From assembly GCF_040412425.1 (NCBI RefSeq), contig NC_089756.1:9827226-9891225 (forward strand): 64,000 nucleotides of DNA. The letters are read 5' to 3'. How positions within the stretch are numbered: the stretch's first letter is position 1; the number at the start of each line of letters is the position of its first letter. The DNA is from Macrobrachium rosenbergii. Taxonomy: Eukaryota; Arthropoda; Malacostraca; Decapoda; Palaemonidae. Shown one piece after another: positions 41,821 through 52,927 of the stretch. A program made the position numbers and the translations under genes. A model generated the notes under the pieces. The model saw only the letters and a list, made by a program, of their open reading frames with translations. It made no database searches and was not told where the DNA came from.

Positions 41821-43146
41821 TTAGCAAGTGCAGCTGCAGAGAGCTGTGCAGCTAAGTCCAGACTTGTAGCACTTGCACCTGCCATGGTATTCCTTTTTGC
41901 AGCCACACTTAGTTCTTGGCAAGATTTTGCTACTATTGGCAAATCTGTCCAATACAGAAACCAGGTGCTATCAATCTGTTGCCATCCCCAGTATCTTGGA
42001 CTGGGCAAAACTGGATGACATAATAAAGACTGGCACCAAATGTGACCTTCTTGAAAGGCAGCTCTCTTGCAATGCTCTCTAAGAGCAACCCTTGTAAGGG
42101 GAATGCAATCATAAGTTCTTTGCTTTCTTGCAAAGAGATCAAGTCTAGCCTCATTTACATTTTTATGCGAACTGCTTCTGTCGTACATTAGCACCACCAA
42201 CTCTTAAAAAATTTGCAGGTCTTCATCTTCTACACCTGCTGGTGTTGAACTTAAGTTTGGTGAAGGTGGGTGTGGCACGCTGAAACACAGTCCATGTTTG
42301 CCATGCAGACTTCTTCCCCTTTCCATGAAAGGCAGACACCGTGTCACATCCGCTAAATGCATGGAAAAAGGGAAGGGCTGAGGCTTTTGGTCCCATGGCT
42401 GCTGCAATTTCATGGATAGGTATCCACCTAATGTCTTTTTCTCTACCAAATTTAATCCATAATTTGTCCAAACCAGTTTTTTTCTATACTAGATAATGCT
42501 ATGATGACAACGCCAATGTCTGTACTACATATGATTGCACTTGAGATATCTTCATGCTTTGCAGCATATGCAGCATGTAAAAGGACTCTAGTATCTGCCT
42601 CTTTGTGAGTGCAGCCTTGTAGGTCAGCAGTGTCTTGTTCAGCTTTGCTACAAAATGCAGCATCCCCTTTAGTGACAATTATGCATGATGTATCATCTGC
42701 TTGAGATGAAATGATTGTGTCCGCCAAATATGCAAATAGTTCGTTTTGTTGTGGTCATTCCTGAGGAAGCTGGCCCAATTGCCAGTAGTTTTCGCTGTGC
42801 TAATTACTCTCCGGCGAACTCCTTTGTCTCTTTTTTGTCTTGTTTGTGCTTTCATACTGTCTGTCCTATACACATCAAATAGCCTCTTTTTTGTCTTGTT
42901 TGTGCTTTCATACTGTCTGTCCTATACACATCAAATACAATGTGTTTGCTTGTACTTCTGTATGTGCTTCTTAATTTTGGATAGGACTTCTTCTTTAGCA
43001 TAAGACTCAAAAGTAGACCCCTTGGTTGGTCTTAGGGCATTTATAAGAGCTGCACCATCCATTATGATAACATCAGGGGTAGGCTCTTTATCAGGGATGT
43101 CTGATGTATGCTGTTCTAGTAGAGGCAGCAGCTGTGTCTTGGTGCC
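41821..43146 (-). pseudogene. XPG-type nuclease region and Cys-rich tail of the Academ-like transposon
   Basis: VIIMDGAALINALRP at about 43080 resembles the XPG N-terminal Asp motif. THKEADTRVLLHAAYAAK with CSTDIGVVIIAL resembles the XPG-I acidic cluster. FHAFSGCDTVSAFHGKGKKS resembles the helix-two-turn-helix GCDY...GxGKK motif of FEN1/XPG nucleases. After ARLDLFARKQRTYDCIPLTR and EHCKRAAFQEGHIW, the true frame ends in a Cys-rich tail (KCGCKK, GRCKCYKSGLSCTALCSCTC) and stop at 41821-41823. Frameshifts occur between these blocks, including a 56-bp tandem duplication at about 42831-42942. Confidence 0.72.
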
Positions 43147-45735
43147 TTAATGCATCTGTCCATTCTGTGCCAGTGATGGTGGGCAATTTTGATTTTCATG
43201 TTGAAAGAATTCATTTAAAACACACTGTCTGTTCTGGCATGATATGAAGAGGCGTGAGAATAGATTACAATCATCCTTTATGGTTTGCAGTGACTGTTTG
43301 CCCTTGGATTCTATAGTAGACACCTTGCGACTGAACAATGGAATTTTGTTCTTGTGAACTGGTTCACAGAATTTGCTGGGTGTCTTGAGCCTCTCAATAA
43401 AGCCTGTGAATTGTGTCTGTTCAAGGCCCTTCATAGATCTCAAGGATTCACTAACTTTGCTGCTCATAATTTCATGACTGTCTAGCACAATCAGATCCAC
43501 TGAATCTTCCTCAAAAGGGTTGCCCATTTCTTTGATTACTTTTGCCAGATTTTCAACCATTTCAAGAAACCTTTTCTGCACAGTTTCAGTTTCATCATGA
43601 TACTTACCCTTAGATTTTGGATCAGCATCACTTCTAGTCCCAAACTCAACGACCAGGCGGCTTACTTCAGGACTAGTCACTGTCCACCTTCTAAGAGCAT
43701 CTTCATCTTCAAATAGGCCAACAGCTCCTCCATCTCCTTTCACATGAGCATTATTCTGCTCGTGCTTGGTCTATAGCCATTGAGGAAAAAGGCCATGTGG
43801 TTTTGTGGACAATGAAATTTCCCTTTGTGAATTCATCAAATGTGTCATTTTGGAGAGCCTCCATGTCCCTCAAATGAATTGAAAGCCACCTGGCATAATG
43901 TACATGGTCCAGGGCAAAGAAGAAAGGAATGAGTTTCTGCAGCACATCTTTGTACAATTGGAAATTAGACTCTTGGTATGACCTGATGAAAACAAACACT
44001 AGAAGTTCTAGCTGAAGCACAAGATTCCAAAAGTAGAATTGGGGACACACTGATTCTCGTTTTCTGATCCAGCTTTCACAGCTTAGCTCAATTTCTTCTT
44101 CTGCTTCCTGGATATTTGCCATATAAGAAGCTTTGCGCAGCTGATATAAACTGCAAACTGTCACCTGGTGGGCTAGACATGTCTTCTTCAAATGTGAAGC
44201 AGAAATAAACGAATCTGCTGTTCCAGGAGTAGCTATTTCTCCTTCTGCACTGTCTTTCAAGAGATCACCCAGAATTTTGAATGCTGCCATTTCTATACGC
44301 AGCCCTCCAAACATAGTAACCATATCACCATACTGCACTGGCCAATCCCATTGGATTTGCTTAGCAACTGCAGATAGTGGCTGATCAACTGCTAGAACTG
44401 GGGTTTGGCCAGGATGGAGAAACTGTCGTTGCTCTTGCCATATCCATGGCATGTTTTATCATTGCAACTGAATGAGCTGCCTCTTGAAAAAGAGGCAACA
44501 TTGATGACAAGCTTATTTCAACTGGGGCCTGTCGTTCTGAGAAGTGTGATGTGCTGCCCAAGACATGGACACAGCAATTTCATTCCTGTCCGATAGACTG
44601 ACTTTCTCATTCATACTCAAGAGAAAGATGCTTTGAAAGCACAACCTGTTGGTGTCCTGCACTTCCACTGGATGAAGGGAGGGGATTCTCATGTTTAAAG
44701 TGACCAGGAGGTACATTTGTGTAATATTCAGGAAGAGAAGGTACTTTTTTTTTTTTACTTTGTTCCACTTTGGATGATTTGGGCCAACTTTCTATCCTCA
44801 CCCTTTTCATCAGTGCTCAGATGCTGAAACAAAGAGATGCCTGTCCCATGGAAGGATGTTTGTGCAGTTGTGGCACTTGGATTATGGTCCAGATTGTCAA
44901 CAGCACAAGTTGTAAAGAGCCCTTTCCTTAGTGTAGTGGGACAAACTACTACTTGCTCCACAGGCCTTATTACAACTGCTTCTCCTAACCCTTTAGTCAA
45001 TTCCAGAACCCTATCATAGCTGATGCTGATTCCATTGTAATGGAATGTATCAATTAACTGACGCTTCCTGGTTTTTGCAAAGATCAGGAGACCAATATAT
45101 ATTGGAAACGGAGGTTCTCTTTACTTGGAATGTCTGGAGAATGTTGAAGATGCTGGATTCTTTCGACAGTTGAAGTGCAAAAGTTGTGCTAAGGCTAGAT
45201 AAGTAGATGATGCTCCATATTTAAGTTGGCATTTTATATCGCTACCTTTTTGTAGCACACCTACAAATTCCAACAACTTGGTGGCACAGATTCTCTTCTA
45301 GCATCTGCTGCTAAGGTTCGATCAAATTCTATCTCATGTTCAAGCATCTGTTTCCTCAATATCTTAGCTGCTTTGGCCATGGTTAGTGTATCACTGTAGT
45401 CACATGCCGTGGCTAGGGCTTCTCCCATTTTCCTTTTGTAGGCAAACCAAATTTCTCTTCCCTTTTTAAAGTCCTCCAGTTCTGGGATGCAGGCAAGTAT
45501 CTGTTCTTTCAACCGTGTTCGGTACTCAAAGGAAGCATCAGCATTTAGCTGTTCCAGTCTTTGTTTGTACAAATCATAAAGTTCTACCATTGTAAAATAG
45601 CAGCACCCATCTGTAGTCAACTGCTTGTCTCTTATGTACATCTCAAGCTCAGCAAAAGCATGGGCACATGCCTCTTGTCTGTACTGCACATAATTTTCTG
45701 GGAATTTAGCAGGCCCTTTCCCTGTTGTACACACC
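43147..45735 (-). pseudogene. Transposase-like region of the Academ-like transposon
   Basis: In minus-strand order: NYVQYRQEACAHAFAELEMY near 45690; KGLFTTCAVDNLDHNPSATT and SFHGTGISLFQHLS near 44900; FLHPGQTPVLAVDQPLSAVA and VTMFGGLRIEMAAFKILGDL near 44350; an all-helical segment with FFFALDHVHYARWLSIHLRD; and NFIVHKTTWPFSSMAIDQA. The acidic residues in DNLDHN, AVDQPL and GGLRIEMA are candidates for the catalytic DDE set. At least three frameshifts separate open segments of 157, 81, 233 and 198 codons. Confidence 0.72.
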
Positions 45736-46068
45736 TATCAGACAAGATGGGTGATACATATGGTCCTGAGAAACAATATCTCCAGCACTAAGCTTGGCCA
45801 GAAGTTTCTCATCTAGTAGGTTGGTGGCACATCGTTGCAGCTTTTCATGTAAAGGCAATGTCATGGCCAATCGTAAATCTTTGACTGGTGCTGGTTGGTC
45901 ACAAATAAAGCATATTCCTTCTTTCTCAGTCTTAGATTCTTGTGCATCTTCTTCATCTGCCTTCTGGCTACTATGTGTGAATTTTACTGATGGGGCATCA
46001 TCATCATCTTTTGTTTTACACAATGACTTCCTTTTCTTTTCTAGTTTTGTTGTTTTGAACTTCAGCAT
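45706..46068 (-). pseudogene. N-terminal Cys-rich module of the Academ-like transposase
   Basis: This 120-residue frame opens with MLKFKTTKLEKKRK, has an acidic linker and then CFICDQPAPVKDLR, followed about 50 residues later by HMYHPSCLIGVYNRE. The CxxC plus HxxxC arrangement suggests a zinc-binding fold. It leads directly into the transposase region, so it is probably the protein start, although an upstream exon cannot be excluded. Confidence 0.65.
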
Positions 46069-46876
46069 ACATGATTAATGATATGTTGCTTTGTTATTTT
46101 CAAAGCTCTGCAAAATTCCATCCCCTTCATCAAGGCTTTTGGGATGAAAAGGTATAGGCATTGCATTTAACTTTAGAATTCAGGAATGTTTGTAGCAAGG
46201 GTAACATAGCCAGCACCAGATGCATCAACTAGTCTTTCACATGTGTCCTCTTGGCACAAGCAACAAAGCTTCCAGTTAGTCGTACTATCTCCCTTCAGGA
46301 AAGACGCTGACTTCCAAGATTGTCCTGCCATTGCTTTTGTTCTATAGGCCAAGGGTTTATCCTTTTACCACCTATATAACATATATGCACTTTCAGATAT
46401 GGGATACAACTAGGCTCAGATATGTCATAATCCTACCCCTAGCCCGATCATTCATCCAATGCTATTTAATTCCCATGTGATCTGCACACCATCTAGAAGA
46501 CTAAAGCCCCATCTTCCTTGGCTCGGCTCTCCCACGCTGGCACATCCTGTCAATGCAGGTACAGCTGTTTAACTTTGAAGTGGAGCTACCGAAACAGCAT
46601 TTGGGAAACTAATAACAAATCTCAGCCATTAGCTAGCACTGAACCCCATGCTAAGTTTCACAGCTATAGTGTCAACTGGTAGTACACTGAAACTACACTA
46701 ATGTACAGTATTACACTTTTACATTAAGCTTATTACCCATTTTTTTTTCTAAATGAGGATGAAAATTAATTAACTGGGGATTAACTGATTTCTAATCTAC
46801 AAAAAATTAACTGATCAGGCTGAAGTTACCCCAAATCCATGTATTACCCGACCTTTAGCCTTATATATGAGCTTAA
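46069..46876. other. 5' noncoding part of the Academ-like transposon
   Basis: This is noncoding sequence between the start of the transposase frame and the TTAA target (46873-46876) of the piggyBac-like guest. No ORF or motif is supported. Confidence 0.5.
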
Positions 46877-49061
46877 CCCTTAAACGCCGAGCCTCTATTT
46901 ACAAAAACGTCTCACGTATGCCGCGGCGTTCGGTGAGTTAGCTACTGAAGCTGAAAAAAGTTTTTTCAAAAATCACAGCATGCTTAGTTTTTAAGATTAA
47001 GAGTTCATTTTTGGCTCCTTTTTTGTCATTGCCTGAAGTTTAGTATGCAACCATCAGAAATGAAAAAATCATTATCATATATAAATATTGGAATATATGA
47101 CAGCGAAAAAAAAACTCTTATATAATTGTATACAAATCGCTGTAAGCACAACGGTTAAAGCTAATGAGTTAATTTTTTTAGTTGTATTGTACACTAAATT
47201 GCGATGATTTTGGTATATAACAAATTGTAAAACGATCAAAGCAACACAGAGAAAATATTATCACAAAATGATGCATGTATTTGTAACGCGCGGACGTAAA
47301 AAAATGTTTTTTTCAAAAATTCACCATAAATCGAAATATTTTGCTAGAGACTTCCTGTTTGTTGAAAAATGAAGCTAATTGATTGAATATTACTAGACTG
47401 TAAGTGTTTTAGCTTACAATTGCAGTTTTCAACCATTTCGGTCGAGTTAAAGTTGACCGAAAGTCAAATTTTTTCCATTTATCATGATTTATATGAAAAT
47501 ATTTCAAAACTGATAATAGCTACAACCATGAGTTATTTTCTGTTGTATTGTACATGAAATTGCGCACATTTTCATATATAAAACTTTATGTAACGACTAA
47601 TATAAAACGGTGCAAATATTACGACAACGAGACAAAAGAATTTCTGAGATGTTCGACCGAGTTACCACGAAGACGTAAGGAAAATTTTCTCAAAAATTCA
47701 CCATAAATCGAAATATTGTGCTAGAGACTTCCAATTTATTGCAAAATGAAGGTAAACGATTGAATATTACTAGAATGTAAGAGTTTTAGCTTACAATTGC
47801 GTTTTTTTTACCATTTCGGTCGAGTTAAAGTTGACCGAAGGTTGAAATTTTGGCAGTTATCGTGATTTATGTGAAAATATTTCAAAACTGATAAAAGCTA
47901 CAACCATGAGCTATCTTCTGTTGTATTCTACATGAAATTACGCACATTTTCATATATAAAAGTTTATGTAACGACTAATGTAAAACGATGCAAACATTAC
48001 GACAACATGACGAAAGAATTTCTGAGATGTTCGGACGAGTTACCGCGCACAGACGTAAGGAAAAAGTTTTTTTTTTTTTCAGAAATTCACCATAAATCGA
48101 AATATTGTGCTACAGACTTCCAGTTTGTTGCAAAATGAAGGTACATGATTGAATATTACTAGAATGTAAAAGTTTTAGCTTATAATTGCATTTTTTGACC
48201 ATTTCGGTTGAGTTAAAGTTGACCGAAGGTTGAAATTTTGGCAGTTATCGTGATTTATATGAAAATATTTCAAAACTGATAAAAGCTACAACCATGAGTT
48301 ATTTTCTGTTGTATTCTACATGAAATTGCGCACATTTCCATATATAAAACTTTATGTAAAGACTAATATAAAACAGTGCAAACATTACGTCAACGTGACG
48401 AAAGAATTTCTGGCGCAGACGTAAGGAAAAAGTTTTTTTCAAAAATTCACCATAAATCGAAATATTGTGCTAGAGACTTCCAATTGGTTGCAAAATGAAG
48501 GTAAATTATTGAATATTACTAGAATGTAAGAGTTTTAGCTTACAATTGCATTTTTTGACCATTTCGGTCGAGTCAAAGTTGACCAAAGGTTGAAATTTTG
48601 GCAGTTATCGTGATTTATATGAAAATATTTCAAAACTGATAAAAGCTACAACCATGAGTTATTTTCTGTTGTATTGTACATGAAATTGCGCACATTTTCA
48701 TACATAAAACTTTATGTAATGGCTAATATAGAACAGTGCAAAAATTACGACAAAATGACGAAAGAATTTCTGAAATTTTCGGCAGAGTTACCGCGCTGGC
48801 GTAAGAAAAAAGTTTTTTCAAAAATTCACCATAAATCGAAATATTGTGCTAGAGACTTCCAATTTGTTGCAAAATGAAGGTACATGATTGAATATTACTA
48901 GAAAGTAAGAGTTTTAGCTTACAATTGCGTTTTTCGACCATTTCGGTCGAGTCAAAGTTGACCGAAGGTTGAAATTTTTTGTAGTCGACATACGGTACGT
49001 CCACTGGCACCCAACAGACAATTTTAGTCGACATATGATACGTCCAGTAGGCATTTAAGGG
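46877..49061. mobile_element. piggyBac-like nonautonomous element F, copy 2, with five internal repeats
   Basis: TTAA flanks both ends (46873-46876 and 49062-49065). The left end is CCCTTAAACGCCGAGC and the right end ends GGCATTTAAGGG. Internal tandem units of about 360-390 bp carry GAGACTTCC-type blocks at 47347, 47724, 48113, 48473 and 48852. The array matches element F copy 1 in DIRS copy E. No coding capacity. Confidence 0.85.
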
Positions 49062-49065
49062 TTAA

Positions 49066-49415
49066 GTACCAATTTTTGGCATTTTGGCGGACATTTTTGA
49101 TATAGTGACAGCCATCTTGGATATTTCTATGCAGAGAAATGATGTATCTACATATATAAAGGCTTGTTTTTAATATTTTAATATAAACTGGGAGTGACTT
49201 AGGGATTTGAATGTGATTAATCAATTAAATACCAATATTCAAATATCTACATGACGCCATTTTGAAAACTTGTCGGCCATCTTGGAAAATGGCAAAATTT
49301 TGTGTGGCCGGAGGTTGATGATGAGACCAAGGGACAAGAAGAATAGTTGAGCCAAGTTTCATGCTTGTATCACCATTTGCACTTTTCCCCTATTTTTTTG
49401 TAGTTACCCACTCCA
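49066..49415. repeat. Right inverted repeat region of the Academ-like transposon
   Basis: Sequence between the piggyBac-like guest and the transposon end. It contains GCCATCTTGGA and GTATCACCATTTGCACTTTT, complementary to 41434-41610, and ends CCCACTCCA. Confidence 0.7.
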
Positions 49416-49510
49416 CTAATATAGTAATTACTTGGTAAGTATATATAAAACTATTTTATCATAATGTCATTTTTATATAAGTAACTTAACAAGTAATTAC
49501 ATAGCTGAAT
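49416..49510. repeat. Internal complementary region of DIRS copy H
   Basis: AATTACTTGGTAAGTATATA, then ATCATAATGTCATTTTTATA, then AAGTAACTTAACAAGTAATT. The halves are complementary to the left and right ends of family 2 and meet at ATGTCATTT. Confidence 0.72.
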
Positions 49511-49967
49511 CCCACATTGAATGGAGGTGGGACATATGGACATAATCTACTCCAAAACATTAAAGCATGATAATGACTTTGAAATAGAAAAATCTGCCAG
49601 CACTGAATGCAATACTTGTTTCCTTACCTGGTAAGAGCTACTGCAGGGGAGTACTACCTCTGGTTGGTACTCATCTTGACCTGTAGTGGCATGGTGATAC
49701 ACCCCTGTGTCACCTCTACTTAGGAGGGAACTTTGCAGCGAGGGATATGTCCGATGGCTAGCAAAGTTTACAGAGGTGCTCTTGCCCTGGGGGCAGTACC
49801 AAGATGATAAAACCAGACAATGCTGTCACCTAATCTAAAAACACTCGATAAAAACCATACCCTATCTACTAAGACTGGTGGATACTCCAGGTACTTTGTA
49901 CTCCCAGGCTTCCCGAAAACTCGAAAACCCTACTTCAAGGCGGAAAGATAGTAGGAGAGTGTGCTTC

Positions 49968-50860
49968 CTATGATTCTTCATCTAATTCCATGCCAGTCAC
50001 CGATATAGGCCCCAGGGTACTGCAATATTTAAACATGGTTTCTATGTCTTTCAAATAGTGAAAAGCAAAAACTGACTTGCACTTCCAGTAAGTGGACTGG
50101 ATAACAGCAGACAGGGACATGTCATGTTTGAACGTCAATGAAGTGGACACCACTCTAATGTCATGTGCTCTTACCTTAAAGTTCAGTAAAAATTCCTCCT
50201 GGATCTGGGAGTGTGCTTCTTTAATTAAATCTCTCAGAAAGAATGACAAGGTGTTCTTTGACAGAGGGCGAGATGGGTTCTTAACCGAACACCAGAGGTT
50301 ATTAGAAGTACCCCTAATCTTTTCTGTCCTATATAGGTAGTGTTTTAGTGCCCTGACTGGATATAGAACCCTCTCTTCTTCCTCTTGTCCTAGGATATCT
50401 GATAAGTTCTTAACAGTGAAAGGAGGAGGCCAAGGCTTGGATGGGACCTCATTCTTCGCTAAAAAACCTAGGGTGAAAGAACAAACTGCATCCCCTTGAG
50501 AGAGGCCCACTTTCTTCACAATGGCTTGAAGTTCGCTGATGCCTTTAGCTGTGGCTAACGCAAAGAGGAAGAGAGTCTAGCTAGTCAAATTCCTAAGGGA
50601 AAAAGTCCTGAGGGGTTCAAATGATGGACCCGACAGCCATTTCAGGACCACATACAGATTCCTGGAAACTGAAGAATTGTCTTTTTTGGATTTTGTCGTC
50701 TCGAAAGACTTCAACAGGGTCTGAAGAGCATTCCAACCCTCTATGCTTAAAACCTGAGCTAAGCATAGCTAAACATAGCCTTTAATGCTCGAAGAAGACA
50801 AGTTCCTTCTATTCATTAGGAAGAGGAGAAAGTCTGCAATCTGAGTTACAGCGGCCGTAG
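49968..50860 (-). pseudogene. Tyrosine recombinase of copy H
   Basis: The open C-terminal part at 50519-49968 has FLAKNEVPSKPWP, RVLYPVRALKHYLYRTEKIR, KVRAHDIRVVSTSLTF (His, second Arg), WKCKSVFAFHYLKDIE (Tyr) and ends at a stop at 49968. Just upstream, the place of the first catalytic Arg reads ATAKGISELQ: Gly in place of Arg. The N-terminal part to about 50860 is in other frames. The copy could not recombine. Confidence 0.8.
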
Positions 50861-51420
50861 ATGAGATACTGCACCTGATAGACAAGGCTAGATGATCTTC
50901 TGCACTAAGCAATCGCTTCTGCAGTTCCTCTTGAAAAACCCTTTGCTCTGACCAGCTTATGAACAGTTTGAATCCTGTCAGAGCAAGAGTGGAAAACCGT
51001 AGGTGGTGTTTTCCGAAGTGGGGTTGCCTGGGAAGAGATGGTTTTTGAGGAAGCATTCTTGGGAAGCCTACCAGCAGACAAAGAACATCCAGAAACCACT
51101 CTCTCAGAGGCCAAAATGGAGCTATGAGGGTCATGGTGATATTGCTGTGTCCCTGGAACTTGTTCAAGACCTCCCTCATCATGCAGAAGGGAGGAAAGGC
51201 GTACAAGTCTAGGTTCGACCCAACTTGCAGCATGGCATCTCTGGCCACTGCAAGGGGGTTTGGGGCTGGCGAGCAATACAGAGGAAGACGATGGTTCCTG
51301 GAGGTGGTGAACAAGTCTATCATTGGTTTGCCCCATAACTTCCACAAGTCTAGGCAACTAGGGGTCTAGGGTCCATTCTGTGGGAAGGACTTGCTTTTGA
51401 TGGCCCAGCTTGTCCACCAT
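50861..51420 (-). pseudogene. Methyltransferase-like domain of copy H
   Basis: MWKLWGKPMIDLFTTSRNHR continues with LPLYCSPAPNPLAVARDAML, SNLDLYAFPPFCMMREVLNK and ITMTLIAPFWPLREWFLDVL in one frame. It is the cleanest family-2 example of this block, with DLFTT and FPP where Dam-type enzymes have their cofactor and catalytic motifs. Confidence 0.68.
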
Positions 51421-52927
51421 CACATTTAGTCTTCCTTGGATGAACCAAATGACCAGTCACTTGATTTCGGTCTGCCCACAGAAGTAAGTCTCTCACTGCT
51501 TGACATTGAGAGAAGGAGTGGGTCCCGCCTTGCTACCGAATGTAGGCTAAGGCCGTGGTGTTGTTTGCATGAACCACTGCAGTCTTGTTGCGGACTAGGG
51601 AGGCAAAACTCCGAAGGCCTAGATGCACTGCCTTCAGTTCTCTTACGTTGATGCGTAAATCCTGTTGATCTGGAGTCCACACCCCGTAGACTTGTTGATT
51701 CTCTAACAAGGCTTCCCAGCCTATGTCCGACACATCAGAATAACAGTTCAGGTCTGGGTTCAGCAGATGAAAGGACTTCCCCTCTAACAACCTTCTTTCT
51801 GACAGCCACCACTGTAGGTCTGATTTTATTTCCAGGGTGATCGGGAAGATGTGACTGTTTGCTGCGTTTTTCTGCTCCAGTTGGCCTTCAGATAAAATTA
51901 GAGAACCCTCATATGTAACCTGCCTAATTTGACAAAGGTTTCTATGGAGGCCAGGGTCCCCAATAGGGTCATCCATTGCTGAGTCTTACTAGACGAAAGA
52001 GCTAAGAATTTTTTGGCTGTTTGACAAAGGTTTCTATGGAGGCCAGGGTCCCCAATAGGGTCATCCATTGCTGAGTCTTACTAGACGAAAGAGCTAAGAA
52101 TTTTTTGGCTGTTTGAAGGCAGTTGGAAATCCTCGTGTGACGGAAAATCCTGAAAAGCTGGAGAGTTCAGTAACATCCCCATATAGAGGATTTCTTGTGA
52201 AGGGGTCAACTGGGACTTCTGAAGGTTTAAAAGAAGGCCCAGCTCTTGGGCCAGAAGAATAGTCTTGTGCATGTCCTCCATGCACTTGTCTTCGATGGGG
52301 ATCGAAGAAGCCAGTTGTCTAGGTAGACTCACATCGATCCCTACTAAATGGAGCCATTTCGAAAGAGGAGCAAGAACTCAAGAGAACACCTGAGGGGCTG
52401 TCAAAAGGCTGCAACAGGGGGCTGAAACTGGTATATTTTTCCTTGAAAGACAAACCTCAGGTATTTTATAGACACTGGATGACTCGGGATATGAAAATAC
52501 GCATCCTCCATATCTAGTCTTATCATCCAGTTGCCATGTTGAATGGAAGCAAGGACTGACTGACTTGTCTCCATTTAATTTTGTCTTCAAGACGAAAAGA
52601 TTGAGGGCGCTCACATCGAGGGCTGGTCTCAAACCCCCCGATGTTTTGGGAACCACGAAGAGGTAATTTTAAAATCCCTCATGTTGGTGTCTCGAACCTC
52701 CTCTATGGCTCTTTTCTGAATGAGGGGGGAGACTTCTTCTAGTAGGGCCGCATGTTTCTCGGAGCTGGCTGAGTAGGCTGACAATTCGATGGGAGAGGTG
52801 ACCAAAGGTGGGTTCTCCAGAAAAGGAATGATGTGGCCTTCCTTCAGAACCTTGACAATCTAGGGTTCCACACCTCTTATTAGCCACTTCTCCCAAAATC
52901 CCAGGAGTCTGGCTCCTACTGGTACAT
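51421..52927 (-). pseudogene. RT-RNase H of copy H with 92-bp tandem duplication
   Basis: RNase H pieces: LNCYSDVSDIGWEALLENQQ, NVRELKAVHLGLRSFASL and AVVHANNTTALAYIR (51976-51533; second Asp reads Asn). RT pieces up to 52900 include SGGLRPALDVSALNLFVLKT, but the motif C frame is lost. A 92-bp unit starting TTTGACAAAGGTTTCTATGG at 51928 is repeated at 52020. At about 52928 the sequence changes abruptly to the 3' end of a LINE. Confidence 0.72.

Larger units (their letters stand above)
41434..49415 (-). mobile_element. Academ-like DNA transposon G with 9-bp target duplication
   Basis: The ends TGGAGCGGG and, on the other strand, TGGAGTGGG are flanked by exact copies of CTAATATAG (41425-41433 and 49416-49424). 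The inverted repeats extend imperfectly for roughly 150-200 bp (AAAAGTGCAARTGGTGATAC, CTCCGGCCAC, TTCCAAGATGGC). The minus-strand coding region (46068-41821) encodes a Cys-rich N-terminal module, a large transposase-like region, an XPG/FEN-type nuclease region and a Cys-rich tail. This combination is what I know as Academ. The copy is broken by frameshifts and carries a piggyBac-like guest (46877-49061). Confidence 0.78.
41226..52927 (-). mobile_element. DIRS-like retrotransposon, family 2, copy H (continues beyond window, heavily interrupted)
   Basis: The left terminal repeat starts at 41226 and matches D (AGGTGACAGCCC, GAGAGGGGAGGAG). It is split inside the left repeat/ICR by the Academ-like transposon (41434-49415), resumes at 49416 with the ICR, then YR, methyltransferase-like block and RT-RNase H. 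At about 52928 it is split again by the 3' end of a LINE. Its gag and right repeat are expected outside the window. Confidence 0.82.
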
